Assembly: GCA_905178155.1 (NCBI GenBank) | Contig: CAJINV010000009.1 | Coordinates: 682,001 to 746,000 of the forward strand | DNA length: 64,000 nucleotides | Source of the DNA: Amoebophrya sp. A120 | Taxonomy: Eukaryota; Sar; Dinophyceae; Syndiniales; Amoebophryaceae | Direction: 5' to 3' | In this document: in pieces, positions 43,801-53,923 of the stretch | How the letters are laid out: each line of letters begins with the position of its first letter | Numbering within the stretch: position 1 is the first letter of the stretch | The notes under the pieces: model-generated | The model's database searches: none | What the model was told of the DNA's origin: nothing | Seen by the model: the letters and a program-made list of their open reading frames with translations, nothing else | Made by a program: the position numbers and the translations under genes

Positions 43801-45841
43801 GAGGCACTACGAAAGGTTTGGCATCGCGTTAGAACAAGATGAACCCGCGATTGTTGATAGCACCAGCTTCCACCTGCCCGCAAGATCCAGCACAGGAAAA
43901 ATTGCTACCTTCTTCGTCTTGCTCGTGCTCTTAGGAGGTCTTCTTGCAGTGTACTTTACGGACTTCGACCTTCGCGGAAGTGGGGCGCGATTGGTTATGC
44001 GGCTACAGGCGTTGCGGCTGCGCACCCTCGCACAGCCAGCCTTGGAGGGGGACAACAACAACATCACCGCGGACGAGTATCTTCCGGTAGCAGAATCCGG
44101 AGCTTCTCCCCAGTGCGCACAAGACGGGCGACTTGTAGTAGCTGGGGCGCTCCTCGACCAAGACGGTCGGGGACAACTACCTGCGTCCCGGAAAGTTCGA
44201 TTTGCGAGGTTTATCGCCAAGGGAATCAGCTTTGTCCGCGAATCCGTTTGTTCTTTCGCAGCTGGCGGCGTAGCCAGCGCGGGCGAGGAGGAGGAGGGGG
44301 CGATAGTTGGGTTATTAGCTGCGGCCCCTGGTGGTCGTGCAGATACAACCACTTCTACTGGGGCAGCCACAGATGGCATCATCGACGGAGAGAACTCCAT
44401 GCCGCGTTTGGAGGTCGGCGTTCCGCAGAATCATGTCAACGGAGCTGCTGATGTCCCCCCGGAGACTGTTGGTGCTGCTATAGGAGGTGCTGCACCCGGA
44501 ACCATAAACAGAAGCGGTGCAGCAGTGCCAGCGCATTTGCTGTCCGCAGTTTCCACTTCTAACCACCGCCCTACTGGCCGCCGTTTTGTCGCTGGGGCGA
44601 TCCCACGACTGAATCGCCCCCGAGCACCGGGGCGTGCCGCGAACGCCGAGCCCATCAATATCCGCCCGGCCGCAACATCAACATCTAGTACGAACTACGG
44701 CGGTGGCACGGGAGGAACTTTCGGCGACGATATTGTACTACCTGCCGGCGGCGCTGCGCACGCACACGCTAGAGGCGGTGTTCGGTTCTACCCCCGGGCG
44801 GCGCGTGGGAGAATTGCGTACAGGAACAATCAGCATGCGCTTCACGACCGCGTGAATCCCAACCGAAATACTCGAGCAGTGCCAGCTGGTTCCCCGATAG
44901 CAGGAACGCAGGAGCCAGCACAGCAAAACAGCGCGACCTCGTCTCACAATCATGGACGACAGCACAATGATCCTCCACTACAACAAGCGAATGAGTCGCG
45001 ACAGCTACGGGGACGGGTGGTAGGAAGCTACGTCAACCCTTCTGCTGCTGCAGCTGCCGTGCAACAAGAGCAGAGTCGACGAGGTCGCTTCCGACCACAA
45101 CAAGCACCTCCGCGGCGGCCATTGGTTATCGCTGAAAGAGGAGTACACGGCCGGCAGCGGCTTGTGGCAAATAACAACCAGCGGCTGTATAATGCGACGA
45201 GAGGGGCGACGAGTAGGAGTAATCCAAGCGCCGATTTCCAGAACGAAGCGATGTGCACCTCCGCTGCAGCAGGTGACCACGAGGACGAGGAGGACGAAGT
45301 TGCAAGAAACATCGCCGTCGAAAATAACTTTGTCACAGAGGACGACGATGAAGATGCATACGATGAAGTTGAAGACGAGGAAAACTCTCTACTTCTCGGA
45401 GTCGGAGATGAGCGCGATTATTTGTATGGCTACGAGGCAGGAGAGCTGGAGGATTATCAGTACGCAGATGAGGAGGACCTTGTGTTCGATGCGGGGCGTG
45501 ACGACGAGTTGCAGTTGGACTTGCAAGATGATCAAGTAAACCAGCATTGGAACGTCGGTATAATTGGAGGCGCCGGGCGGCAAAACCACGCACCAGACAC
45601 AGCGGGCTACGAAAATGGACGCGGACACGCGGCAGGGGGTCGTCGTGATGAAGAAGCTGATGGAGATGACCAAGAGGTGGAAGACGAATTTCTAGAAGAG
45701 GGCCCCGACCCCGAGCAGCAACATCAAGCAGAGGGTGCAACCGGCGTGCTACAGCGAGATGAACAAGATCATGAACGGAGCTCGGGACGACTCGATCGGC
45801 GCGCAGCCAAGAACGTCGATCGGCAAAACCGCTCTTCCTGA
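37877..45841 (+). CDS. giant membrane protein with EF-hand-like segments, 2260 aa, unknown
   Basis: Exons are 37877-39281, 39636-40169, 40290-40340, 40610-41701, 42018-42041 and 42165-45841. Their sum is 6783 nt, an exact multiple of three, and the joined frame has no internal stop. A hydrophobic segment at residues about 49-70 is a likely signal anchor. Other membrane spans lie near 950-970 (TAGELLAVGATVGGTFYL) and 1612-1635 (FFVLLVLLGGLLAVYF). Residues 90-350 are an extreme Lys/Arg/Glu/Gln coiled coil. An EF-hand-like loop is seen near 615-645 (NADVNGNPTKDGQYHVDQFE), with further degenerate ones. The long C-terminal part is acidic and disordered. Four introners interrupt it, and one further intron is GT-AG with traces of introner ends. 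Function not recognised. Confidence 0.82.
39283..39634. mobile_element. candidate decayed introner, now a GT-AG intron
   Basis: The intron 39282-39635 is canonical (GTATGC to GATAG). It also starts TATGCAAGAAAAA and ends with the complement of TATCCAAGAAAAA (12 of 13 matching), and is flanked by GTGGG and GTAGA (3 of 5 matching). This is what an old introner with eroded repeats and duplication could look like. Splicing under either interpretation keeps the frame. Confidence 0.4.
40170..40284. mobile_element. introner (family II), 115 bp
   Basis: TATCC to GGATA flanked by perfect GAACC duplications (40165-40169 and 40285-40289). The terminal inverted repeats are about 30 bp with two mismatches and begin TATCCAGGAAAAAACACCC. 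TGTCATGC occurs twice inside. Exact removal gives YMLN-HASKDECEAVGG. No register gives GT-AG or GC-AG. It is the sibling of the element at 42042-42159. Confidence 0.93.
40341..40604. mobile_element. introner (family III), 264 bp
   Basis: TATGG to CCATA. The inverted repeats are about 38 bp with several mismatches (ATCGAAAT, CAAAGTTGAAA). The flanks are GCTTG and GCAGG, matching at three of five positions, so the duplication has decayed or the site is older. Removal by the same rule gives SDYWL-VVNKYRQ in frame. A GT-AG register (40340-40605) is also available and keeps one more codon. The palindromic block near 40383-40420 matches the family III copy at 15221-15531. No GCATGACA is present. 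Confidence 0.82.
41702..42012. mobile_element. introner (family I), 311 bp
   Basis: TATC to GATA flanked by perfect GCGGC duplications (41697-41701 and 42013-42017). The terminal inverted repeats are about 50 bp with a few mismatches and indels, and share the CCCCCCTCCCCATA core with the PSAT element at 9425-9745. Exact removal gives GIAAR-QKAEDEER in frame. No GT-AG or GC-AG register exists; one register is CG-AG. Several TGTCATGC/GCATGACA motifs are present. Confidence 0.93.
42042..42159. mobile_element. introner (family II), 118 bp
   Basis: TATCC to GGATA flanked by perfect GAGGT duplications (42037-42041 and 42160-42164). The terminal inverted repeats are perfect over 30 bp (42042-42071 and 42130-42159), the best-preserved ends in the window. 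Two internal TGTCATGC motifs. Exact removal gives DEER-WRKAHEAMQEK. Unlike its sibling at 40170, a GT-AG register exists because the duplication supplies GT on the left and AG on the right. Confidence 0.95.
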
Positions 45842-46532
45842 AGGACGGGGCGGAAGTCTTTGCAAGAAGAAGTAGAAGCTCTACTTCTTCTCTTCTTGCT
45901 TTTGATGTACTAGTACCGTGGTCATGCTGCAGGTGCACGTTCACTGAACGCAAAAGAAAGCGAATACTTCGAGCTTTCCAGGAAAGGTTTTGAATGATGA
46001 AACTAGGAAAACCACAAAAATTTTATTTACTTCTTTACAGTACTTTATGCTTATGCACCTAAGTGGAAATGCTAGAGGTTGAGAATAACCTTAACCACAT
46101 GCATTCGCAGTTCTGATTTTACTCTCGCTATTCTAAACTAATGACAGGAATCTAACTTTGAAATGTGAAGAGCAACAAATGATGTACAAAATGTATAAGG
46201 CAAACCAAAAACGACCATGTATGAAATGAAAAGCCAACCCCAGCAACGATTTTTTCCCCTGTTTATGGAGCGCGCCGTGCATGCGCTTTTCCTTCTTTCA
46301 AGCCGAAAGAACCTTCTCACTTCCACCAAGAGAACGAGAAGTCTCGACGAGTCACTAATTTTGATGTATGTTGATACTATCTAGTTTATTGCCAACTCAG
46401 AGATTGAAATTAATAGCAATAGCAGTGGGCCAGGCCGTCAAAGTACGCAAAACAAATTAAAAAGCTGACTGTATATGAATGTACAAAGTTTGAAATAATC
46501 GCGCGCGAGTTTGCTTTTGTGTATTATATTGC
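45842..46532. other. intergenic region before the LINE insertion
   Basis: AT-rich with no convincing frames. It ends at the target-site duplication of the LINE (46533-46544). Confidence 0.4.
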
Positions 46533-46543
46533 GATGCATCGAG

Positions 46544-48742
46544 GTTGCACTAGTCCGGCGGGTCTTCCGGGGAGAGGAAGTCCCCGAGGCCTGGGGCCGG
46601 GCGGTGCTCACGATGCTTCACAAAAAAGGGGACAAGAGTCAGGCGCGGAACTACAGGCCGATCGCTCTGCTAACGTTTGGCGAGAAGCTTCTCGGCCTAA
46701 TAATCCTCAAGCGGATCGAAACCGAAGCCGCGGCCACGATCGACAAACGGCAAAAGGGGTGCACGCGTGGGCTCAGTTGCAGGCACGGGGTCTTCCAGAT
46801 CCTGCGCGACATGGAAAAATGCAAAAGGGAAGGGCGGCAGGTGTTTCTCGTCTTCGCTGACTTCCTGAAGGCGTTTGACAGTCTAAGCTGGGCGGTCATG
46901 TATAAGGTACTCCGGCGCCAGGGGCTGCCTGACTACATCGGCAATGTCGTGCGCAGCATGTACGATGGTCGGGCTACAGTCTGCATCCGGCTGGCGCGGG
47001 GCCGGCACACCAAGCACATCAAGCAGCGCGCAGGCATAAGGCAGGGCAGTTCGCTGTCCCCGCTCGTGTTTGCGATCGTGCTTGACTTCGCAATCGCTCA
47101 GTTTGCTGAAGTGATGAAAGAGGAAAAGTGCTGGTCCACCGCGCAGGCCCGGGGGTTTGCCATGGGGCTGCTCGGGTTTGTTGACGACCTTGTGGTAAAA
47201 ACGGGGCGCGAAGAAGACGCACAGTTCGCAGTCCGGGAGTTGGCAGGGGCGTGCCGGTTCGTCGGGCTGGAACTCAATGCGGACAAGGGGAAAACGGAGG
47301 TCATGGTCGTCAACCAACCGAGCAAGGAACGAAAATACGAATACGCAATGACAGAGCGGAGCGTCATACCCGAAGAGGAAGGGGTCGCAACCACCGAGGG
47401 AACACTGGTAGAGTGAGACGGGGTGGACCTGCGAAAAGAATACAGGGATGCAGCGGCACAAGTGTGCACCCGCCGCATGGGGGATTTGAGCCCGACCCAC
47501 TTGTTGATATGGGACAGCGGTCACTACAACGTGGTCAAGTTCAAGGCCTCCGGCTGGGTGATTCTGGATAACGGGAAGGCGATGCGGCTTACCCGCCTGG
47601 GGCGCAGGGAGTACATCCTCGACAAGCACAACGAACACCGATGCCCAAAGTGTGGGGATGTGTTGGACGACGCAAAGGCTCTGAAATACCACTTGGCGAC
47701 CGGGTTCTGCAGAAAAGACAAAACGATCCACGAACAGAGAACCATACGGGTGGCCAGGGTGGTAGAGCAAAAGAAAAAAGGCGAAAGGGAATCCCCTGAG
47801 GCGGGGCCGGTCGACATCTGGCACGACGGGAAGCAGATCGCCTCGGTGGCGAGGTTTGTCTACCTGGGCACAGAAATAGACCGGAACGCAACCACTTCGT
47901 CGGAGACCCGACGGCGCTGCGCCATGGCCTTGAGCGTGGTGCGGTCGCTGTCAAAGATCTGGCGCGATAGGGAAATCCCGAAACACCTAAAAGCCGCCCT
48001 GTATAGATCGCTCTGCATCAGCGTGGCCCTCTACAATGCCGAAACTTGGGCGACAGCGGAAGCCGACGAGCAGACGCTCCGGAACTTCCAGAGGCAGGCG
48101 CTCAGGTTCATCCTCGGATACTGGGAGTGGCAGGAAGTGCCGCCAAAGGAAGAGATGCGCAAGGCATTGGGGGTGCAGACCATAGAAACCGAGCTTCGGG
48201 AAAAACGGATAGCGTGGATCGCCCATGCCGCTAGAGATCCGCACGGCGAGGGATCAATAACCCGCATCGAGGACGAGATCAAGGAAAAAACGAGATGGGG
48301 AAAGCTGGCGGCGGACGACCTTGACTACTACCGGGTCAAGGTCGCCGACCTGAAGGCGCAGCGGCCAACGGGGGCGGTGGTGCGAGAGATGATAGTGCGG
48401 CGCAGACCCTTCGCTACGGTGAAACGGGAACCAAAAAAGAAGGGCCCTGCACCGGGAAAACCGTCAAAGAGGTCCAGAGAGATGCAGGAAGAGAGGCGCC
48501 AGCGGTTGGAAAAACAGAGGGAAGAGCAGGCACAAGCTGCGCAGGCACTAGTAGACGCCCTGTCGGGAAAGCATTGGGAGCCATCGGGTAGCCGGGCGGG
48601 TTTTTGGGAGCTAGAAGAAGACCCGCAGTGCGTCTTCGAGGTCAGCGAGGTCTTCTTCTGCGAAAACACGGGGAAAGAGGAAGTAAATGTAGCCGGAGTG
48701 TGGTTCCAGAAGGAAGATGATGGCACATATATCCTCCGATAG
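46544..48742 (+). pseudogene. LINE reverse transcriptase with internal TGA and C-terminal zinc finger
   Basis: The frame is open from the truncated left edge to TGA 47414-47416 and continues in the same frame to TAG 48740-48742. A single nonsense codon therefore splits an otherwise intact reading frame. The first part carries RT motifs: GRAVLTMLHKKGD, NYRPIALLTFGEKL, FADFLKAFDSL, QRAGIRQGSSLSPLVF and the catalytic FVDDLVV (in place of YxDD). The second part has a CCHC/C2H2-like finger (CPKCGDVLDD, then HLATGFC) and the conserved post-RT segment FVYLGTEID through LYNAETW. The split and the absence of an endonuclease make it a dead copy. Codon use is more GC-rich than in the neighbours. Confidence 0.9.
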
Positions 48743-48874
48743 GGAACGACTCCGAGAAGAAGGAAAAAACGAAGATGATAGAAATGCACGCACATCCACG
48801 ATTCAATCGATTATTTCAGACTACAAGGACTGCTTTTTACTGAAACCGGATAAGCGTATGAACTGAACTGAACT
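46545..48874 (+). mobile_element. 5'-truncated LINE (non-LTR retrotransposon) with target-site duplication
   Basis: The 12-mer GATGCATCGAGG occurs at 46533-46544 and again at 48875-48886. The second copy directly follows (AACTG)3 at about 48860-48874, a microsatellite 3' tail. Between them lies a GC-rich reverse-transcriptase coding region in + orientation. There is no endonuclease domain, so the copy is truncated at its 5' end, as is typical of LINE target-primed integration. It sits between two host genes and disrupts neither. Confidence 0.9.
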
Positions 48875-48886
48875 GATGCATCGAGG

Positions 48887-49439
48887 AGTGTTGATGACCA
48901 CGATAAACTACCAAGCAAACTACGAAACATTTGTTGATTCCTGCTATCGGGGCCGCTTTTGATAAAGCAGGGTAAAAATGTAGCCTATTCGTGGGGCAGC
49001 TGCAGAGATGAGAAAATTGCAAGGATAAACAAAGTCTCACCAGTTTTGGTCTGCACTCTGTATTTTTTTTGTGCCGTGCCGGTGAAAGCCGCAATGGTTC
49101 ATTCGCTGTCGAAGTGTTGTCTTTTTGAAGATGTTCTTTAATTTTGCGTATCCACTTTGGGAGCCAAAGCCGCCGGAAGTTTGCCTTGTTGCAAGAGACC
49201 GAACACGATCATGCGCACGCTTCGAGATCATCGACGAACACAGTTGTCACGAGGACTTGTATTTGGAAGGCGGAGCCCACAGACTAAAGTGATTCAACTA
49301 AGGAATAGAAGGGTAGTGTCGGCATAATAAACTAAAAGTGTAGCTGCACTCATCTAAGCTAGGATCAAAGACAAAGGATATATGAAGATGAGGGAGTGAG
49401 AGAGCAGACAGAACTACAAGCAGAACGCCCGTACAAAAG
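48887..49439. other. intergenic region, nothing recognised
   Basis: Only short random frames. It contains the 5' flank of the DGAT2-like gene. Confidence 0.4.
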
Positions 49440-51227
49440 ATGGGCTTTTTTCCGACAGACTTCCGCCGCCGCCTCGCCGTTGAGCAAACGATTTTTGTGC
49501 AGTCCGGTGTGCCGTTTTCCGTCTTAGCTTGTTGCTTGTCCTCATTTCTTTTCCGTAAGTCTGAGCGGTTGCGCTCGTTGCTTTCGGCACTGAGTACTGG
49601 TCTTCTTGGGAACAACTACTGCCATGATGAACACTTTGGTCGACGTAATGACCGCAGTGATAGTTGTGCAGACGGAGCAGCTATCTTCCAGCGACTATTC
49701 GCGGCTGGCTTCCCGCTGCTCGTATATTTCGGCGGATACCTCATTCTGTTCCAGAAGCTGTTTCGTGAGAAGCTTTTGGGCCACCTACCGCCGCAGTTTT
49801 CCGGCGATGCCGCTCGAGCGGGGTGGCGCGACTTCGAACGGTACCGCCTGGCAGCGGAATATTTCTACATGAAAATCGTATTTGATGAAGATCATGACAA
49901 TGACGACCCAGCAACATGTGAAGTTGAGAACTACCTCTTCGCCTGTCATCCGCACGGATTTTTTGTGTTTTCTGCCCTGTTTGCTTTGAGCACGAATGGG
50001 GCACTGGAGTTACGACCCAGTACCGAGCTGGACGGTTCGACGTCTCCATCAAACAAGGGAAACGAATCAGCAGGAATAAAATTGGAAGAGCCGACGGAAC
50101 GGAAAACACTCGTCACGGTTTCGCAGACTCCAAGAGCCCCGGCAAAAAACGCAAATCCCTCCGTCAAGGACAACATTCTGCATCAAATCCGCCACAACTT
50201 TCGCTTCGCGGTGGCGGACTTTCCGTTTGTGGTTCCGGGCATGCGAGAGTACGGACTTTTCACCGGCGCCATTTCTCCAACCGTCGCGGCCATCCGACAC
50301 AATCTGAGCAAAGCTTCGAAGGCCCGCTCCGTGGGACTCGTAATCGGCGGCGCGCAGGAGGCACTTTTAGCCGGACTGGGCGACGACAAAATGCGGCTCA
50401 TCGTGAAGGACCGCTTTGGCTTCGTGCGGGAGGCGCTGCGGGCGCGCGTGAAAATCGTGCCAGTGCTACACTTCGGGGAGAATGCGCTGTGGGAACAGAT
50501 ATTTTGTGGCACGAGTGCACCACCACCAGCACCTGCAGCAAGAATTGGTGCCGGCGTCGAGGCTCCTCCTTCATCTCCCTCCGGTGGTGGAGGTGCTACG
50601 GACCACGATGCGTCAGCGTCGCCACCAGCACCTTCAGTCTCCTCGTTTGTGGAGTCGTTCGTCCGCAAGCTGCAACTCTGGCAGCTGAATACTCTTGGGA
50701 TTGTCGTCCCGCTCTTCTGGCCCGGTCAGTTTCAGTTGGGTTTCGCCCCAAAGAAGGGACGCAAGCTCGTCACGGTGTTCGGAAAACCCTTTGACCCGTG
50801 GGCTTATCTTCGCCTGCAGGGGAAAGTTAAAAGCGCTCCGACGGCCACGGAAGCCGTGCCTTTGGGTGCTGAAAAAGATACAGGTACAGCTGGGGTTGAA
50901 AACACAGATCTCCAAAGGCGAGAACAAACTCATGAGTTAGAAAGAAAAACGAACGCAGCAGAAGAATCCTCGACGGTGCCTGTGGTGACAAACGAGATGA
51001 CGGCAGTTGCGCACGAGGGATATTTGGAGCATCTGCGACAGTTACACTCAAAAACGGCACCTTTGTATGGGGAGAAATGCGATCAAGTGCTCGAGTTTCT
51101 TTCTTCGGAGGAAGCGAAGGCCGCGATGTATCAAGCTCACGGCTATATTGGTGGTGGTGGACAGAATTATACTACGAGCACGAAACCAGGCACAGAGTAC
51201 CAGAAGCACAGGCAGAGCAAGCTTTGA
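49440..51227 (+). CDS. DGAT2: diacylglycerol acyltransferase (DGAT2/MOGAT family)
   Basis: ATG 49440 to TGA 51225-51227, single exon, 595 aa. DGAT2 enzymes esterify diacylglycerol with acyl-CoA to make triacylglycerol at the ER and lipid droplets. The active-site motif is YLFACHPHGFF with HPHG at residues 170-173. Further family blocks are VVPGMREYGLFTG, VIGGAQEALLAG, KDRFGFVREALRARVKIVPV, FGENALWEQ and LFWPGQFQLGFAP. Hydrophobic segments at residues about 20-40 and 80-105 fit the usual N-terminal membrane anchor. The family is normally 330-390 aa. The extra length comes from inserts after HPHG (about 185-245), before the LNTLGIVVPLFWPG block (about 360-400) and at the C terminus (about 455-530). 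A wax- or mono-acylglycerol acyltransferase is possible. Confidence 0.92.
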   Translation: MGFFPTDFRRRLAVEQTIFVQSGVPFSVLACCLSSFLFRKSERLRSLLSALSTGLLGNNYCHDEHFGRRNDRSDSCADGAAIFQRLFAAGFPLLVYFGGYLILFQKLFREKLLGHLPPQFSGDAARAGWRDFERYRLAAEYFYMKIVFDEDHDNDDPATCEVENYLFACHPHGFFVFSALFALSTNGALELRPSTELDGSTSPSNKGNESAGIKLEEPTERKTLVTVSQTPRAPAKNANPSVKDNILHQIRHNFRFAVADFPFVVPGMREYGLFTGAISPTVAAIRHNLSKASKARSVGLVIGGAQEALLAGLGDDKMRLIVKDRFGFVREALRARVKIVPVLHFGENALWEQIFCGTSAPPPAPAARIGAGVEAPPSSPSGGGGATDHDASASPPAPSVSSFVESFVRKLQLWQLNTLGIVVPLFWPGQFQLGFAPKKGRKLVTVFGKPFDPWAYLRLQGKVKSAPTATEAVPLGAEKDTGTAGVENTDLQRREQTHELERKTNAAEESSTVPVVTNEMTAVAHEGYLEHLRQLHSKTAPLYGEKCDQVLEFLSSEEAKAAMYQAHGYIGGGGQNYTTSTKPGTEYQKHRQSKL

Positions 51228-52027
51228 GCTAGACAAAAAGAAAAAAATCAACTTGGTCAAAAAGATCATATTCGCACTCGGCATTAGAAACTACAAAAGG
51301 AGCGAGAACTACTCACTAGTACCGCAAGATGAAAGAGTCCAAAAACGAACGCAGACTGATGTCATCATGTATGATCTTGAGAAGATAGAACCTGACTCAG
51401 TTGTCATGGTCCAGAGTCATCTGCGTTGTCGTATCAGCCAGTCTTTTCGAAGCTGAGCATCATACGTTGATCTTGCGTTTGAGCTGTGACGCCAGCTTTC
51501 AAAAAAGCTTTGGCGTGGAGTCTAGCGATGATTTTCATGTTCATATTTTTTTTTTTTTCTTGTGTACTACGTACTGTACTACTCGAGAAGCCTTTTGCTT
51601 TTCCAATGGTGAAGCGATCTCGATTTCTATCCGCCTCTTCTTTGCTATTGTTGCATTTTTCTTGATAAAAGCACCAGCGGAGCCGATCATAAAAAATTAA
51701 CACTTGGCAAAGATGTAGATGGTGGAGCCTCGTTTTTCGCTCTTGCTTTCAGTTGTACTTTTTTGACATAATTCCGACGCTTGTGCATCAACTTGCTACG
51801 CTTATAGGTATCTGATATCTTTTCCAATCGCAGCTGCGATGTGATAGTATCTTTTTGAGACTACATGTTGTTTTTCAAGTGGTACTTACTCATTTTCGCA
51901 ATGGCGCAAGTCCAAGTGACAGAACAAATATAAAAAGCAGTTCTTCATCTCTGAGGCACAGGACCACCGTCGCAGTAAGTGTTAGGATAAGGATTGCAGC
52001 AGCACTACGTTCTAACAAACGAGCAAG
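51228..52027. other. intergenic region, nothing recognised
   Basis: T-rich, with a run of 14 T near 51547-51560. No gene or repeat was recognised. Confidence 0.4.
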
Positions 52028-53923
52028 ATGGACGTTCTCGAGGAGTGTACCCAGGAGCTGCGGGATATGGCCGAGGAGCGGGACTGGAACCAGTTTCACA
52101 CGCCGCGGAATATCCTCCTGGCCCTGGTCGGCGAGGTGGGCGAACTGGCGGAGCTGTTTCAGTGGCGGACGGACTTCACCTGCCAACGAAACCTCCCGGA
52201 GTGGAGCGACAAAGACCGTCAGAAGGTGCGGGACGAGGTGGCGGACGTGTTTGCGTACGTGGTCCGCTTTGCGGACTTGTGCGGCATTAACCTGTTGGCT
52301 GCGTTTCGAGAAAAGATGGTCAAGAACCGGGCGAAGTATCCGGTCGAGTTGTGCTATCCACAGTAAATTTCCCGTACACGTACACATGCGGTCTCTGCAT
52401 GAGAAAACTTGGCTTCGATCCTAGTTTAATAGCATGGCAAGTTTTACGCTTCAAATTGGTGAAATTTGTGATGCATGTTGTACATGTACGGGAAATTTTT
52501 TGTATTGCATATGTGCTACGGTAAAAGCACCAAGTACAACGAACTGGAGGCTGCCGAGCGACGGGTAGATAGATCACCGTCTGTTCTTGTCGAAAATCAA
52601 GCACTACAACCCCACACAGGAATAGGGCTTAAGCTTATAGTACCTCCGTCGAAAAATGATAATTATACGACGAGCCCTGCTGGCGTGCCAAACCCGCAAT
52701 CGAATGTGGCTGCTTCGTCCAGACAGCCCCCGAAACCCCCTACGGTGCAAAAACGGAAAAATAATCTGGAATCAAACAATTTCGGCGCACACCAGCTCGG
52801 CGGCGCCATGGCTATTCCAACAACATCAGGATCACCAGCAGCGAGTAGTGGCAAAATAAATGGGACGAATACCAACCCGAATAAAAGCATTACGTTCGAA
52901 GACATTTGCGCCACCAAATCCGCAAACAGGTCAAGCAACGTCAATGCGAATGGCACTTTCACCGGTGGCGGCAGTGCCACTGCGAGACCAGGTCATCAAA
53001 ACCCAAACACTTCTTTTCAGCCGCATCCCGGGGGAATTGTGGACCCCGGCTCCGCGACGACGGTGGCAGTGCGGTTCGGGGACGTAGCCGGTGCCGGGTA
53101 TTCTGCTTTTTCTGCCTCAAGTTCCTCGCCTCACACCGGAGGTCCTCCGCAGCACCTTGCTCCTCCCGGCGCCATGTTCAAGAATCAACGTGATCTGCAG
53201 ATGAAACCTTCCCCCCTTTCACGCGTGCCCGTCTTGCAACCACCGCCAAGCAACCGACTCGCAGGTAGAGGGCAGAATGCCGTGGGACGATCGTCCTCGT
53301 CCTCCTCATCCTCGGCGGGTGAGGCTTCTGGGGTGAACGGAACCGCCTCGCAAAAGGGCGCGGAGGAGTCATCTCGTCAATCCTCTTCTTCCCGGTCAGG
53401 AAACGAGGAATCAAGAGGGACAGGTGCTTGTTTGAAGAGCGGTGCAGCAGCAACGAGCACGGTTGGGCGTGCGGGCCGGGGTTCAGGGAGCTTCGGGCGG
53501 TTTGTGGAGCAGCGCCAGCAGAAGCAGCAGTTTCTGCCCGAGCCACCCCCACCCATGATAGTGCCTCCAGGACAAAGTGGAGCCACGGCACTTGAAACGC
53601 CCGTAATTGAACCGGTCAAAACGAATAACCCGTTTCTGGAGGATGTCACAGTTGAGGCATTTTCGAGCGACGAATTAGGTGTTGATCGGGGTCGGGGAGT
53701 GACGAAAAATTCCAGCACCTACAACATGGACAGGACGATCCACTGCGAGCAGGAGATTGAAGAAGGAACCACTGGTGCCAGTGGAGAAAAACGCCAGCGA
53801 ACGACAGTCACAAGACCGATTGCCCCAGCTAGTAGTGCTGTTGCCGCCCAGGATCTTCCCGGGTCTGTGTCGATGTATGGCGTGCCTGGGAGGGGGCCGT
53901 GCGGTCCGTCGTCGCAGGCCTAG
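52028..53923 (+). CDS. DCTPP1: dCTP pyrophosphatase (MazG-like) with 450-residue C-terminal extension
   Basis: Exons 52028-52354 and 52517-53923 (577 aa). The first 125 residues are an all-alpha MazG/dCTPP1-type NTP pyrophosphatase, which hydrolyses dCTP and modified dCTP to monophosphates. Metal-binding ExxE and ExxD pairs are visible at E36/E39 (GEVGELAELFQWR) and E70/D73 (DEVADVFAYVVRFAD). The family ending KNxxKYPVEx...GKSTKYNEL is completed only when the introner at 52355-52511 is removed (AKYPVELC-YGKSTKYNEL), confirming the splice. The rest is a Ser/Gly/Pro/Asn-rich tail with no domain. Typical members are about 110-170 aa. The tail could instead belong to a separate downstream gene, but the frame is continuous. 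Confidence 0.9.
52355..52511. mobile_element. introner (family VII) in the dCTPase gene, 157 bp
   Basis: TATCC to GCATA flanked by perfect TGTGC duplications (52350-52354 and 52512-52516). The inverted repeats share AAATTTCCCGTACA, with a 3-bp length difference between the outer ends. Exact removal restores a conserved dCTPase motif. No GT-AG or GC-AG register exists. It contains near-matches of the GCATGACA motif (GCATGAGA, GCATGGCA) but no exact copy. Confidence 0.9.
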
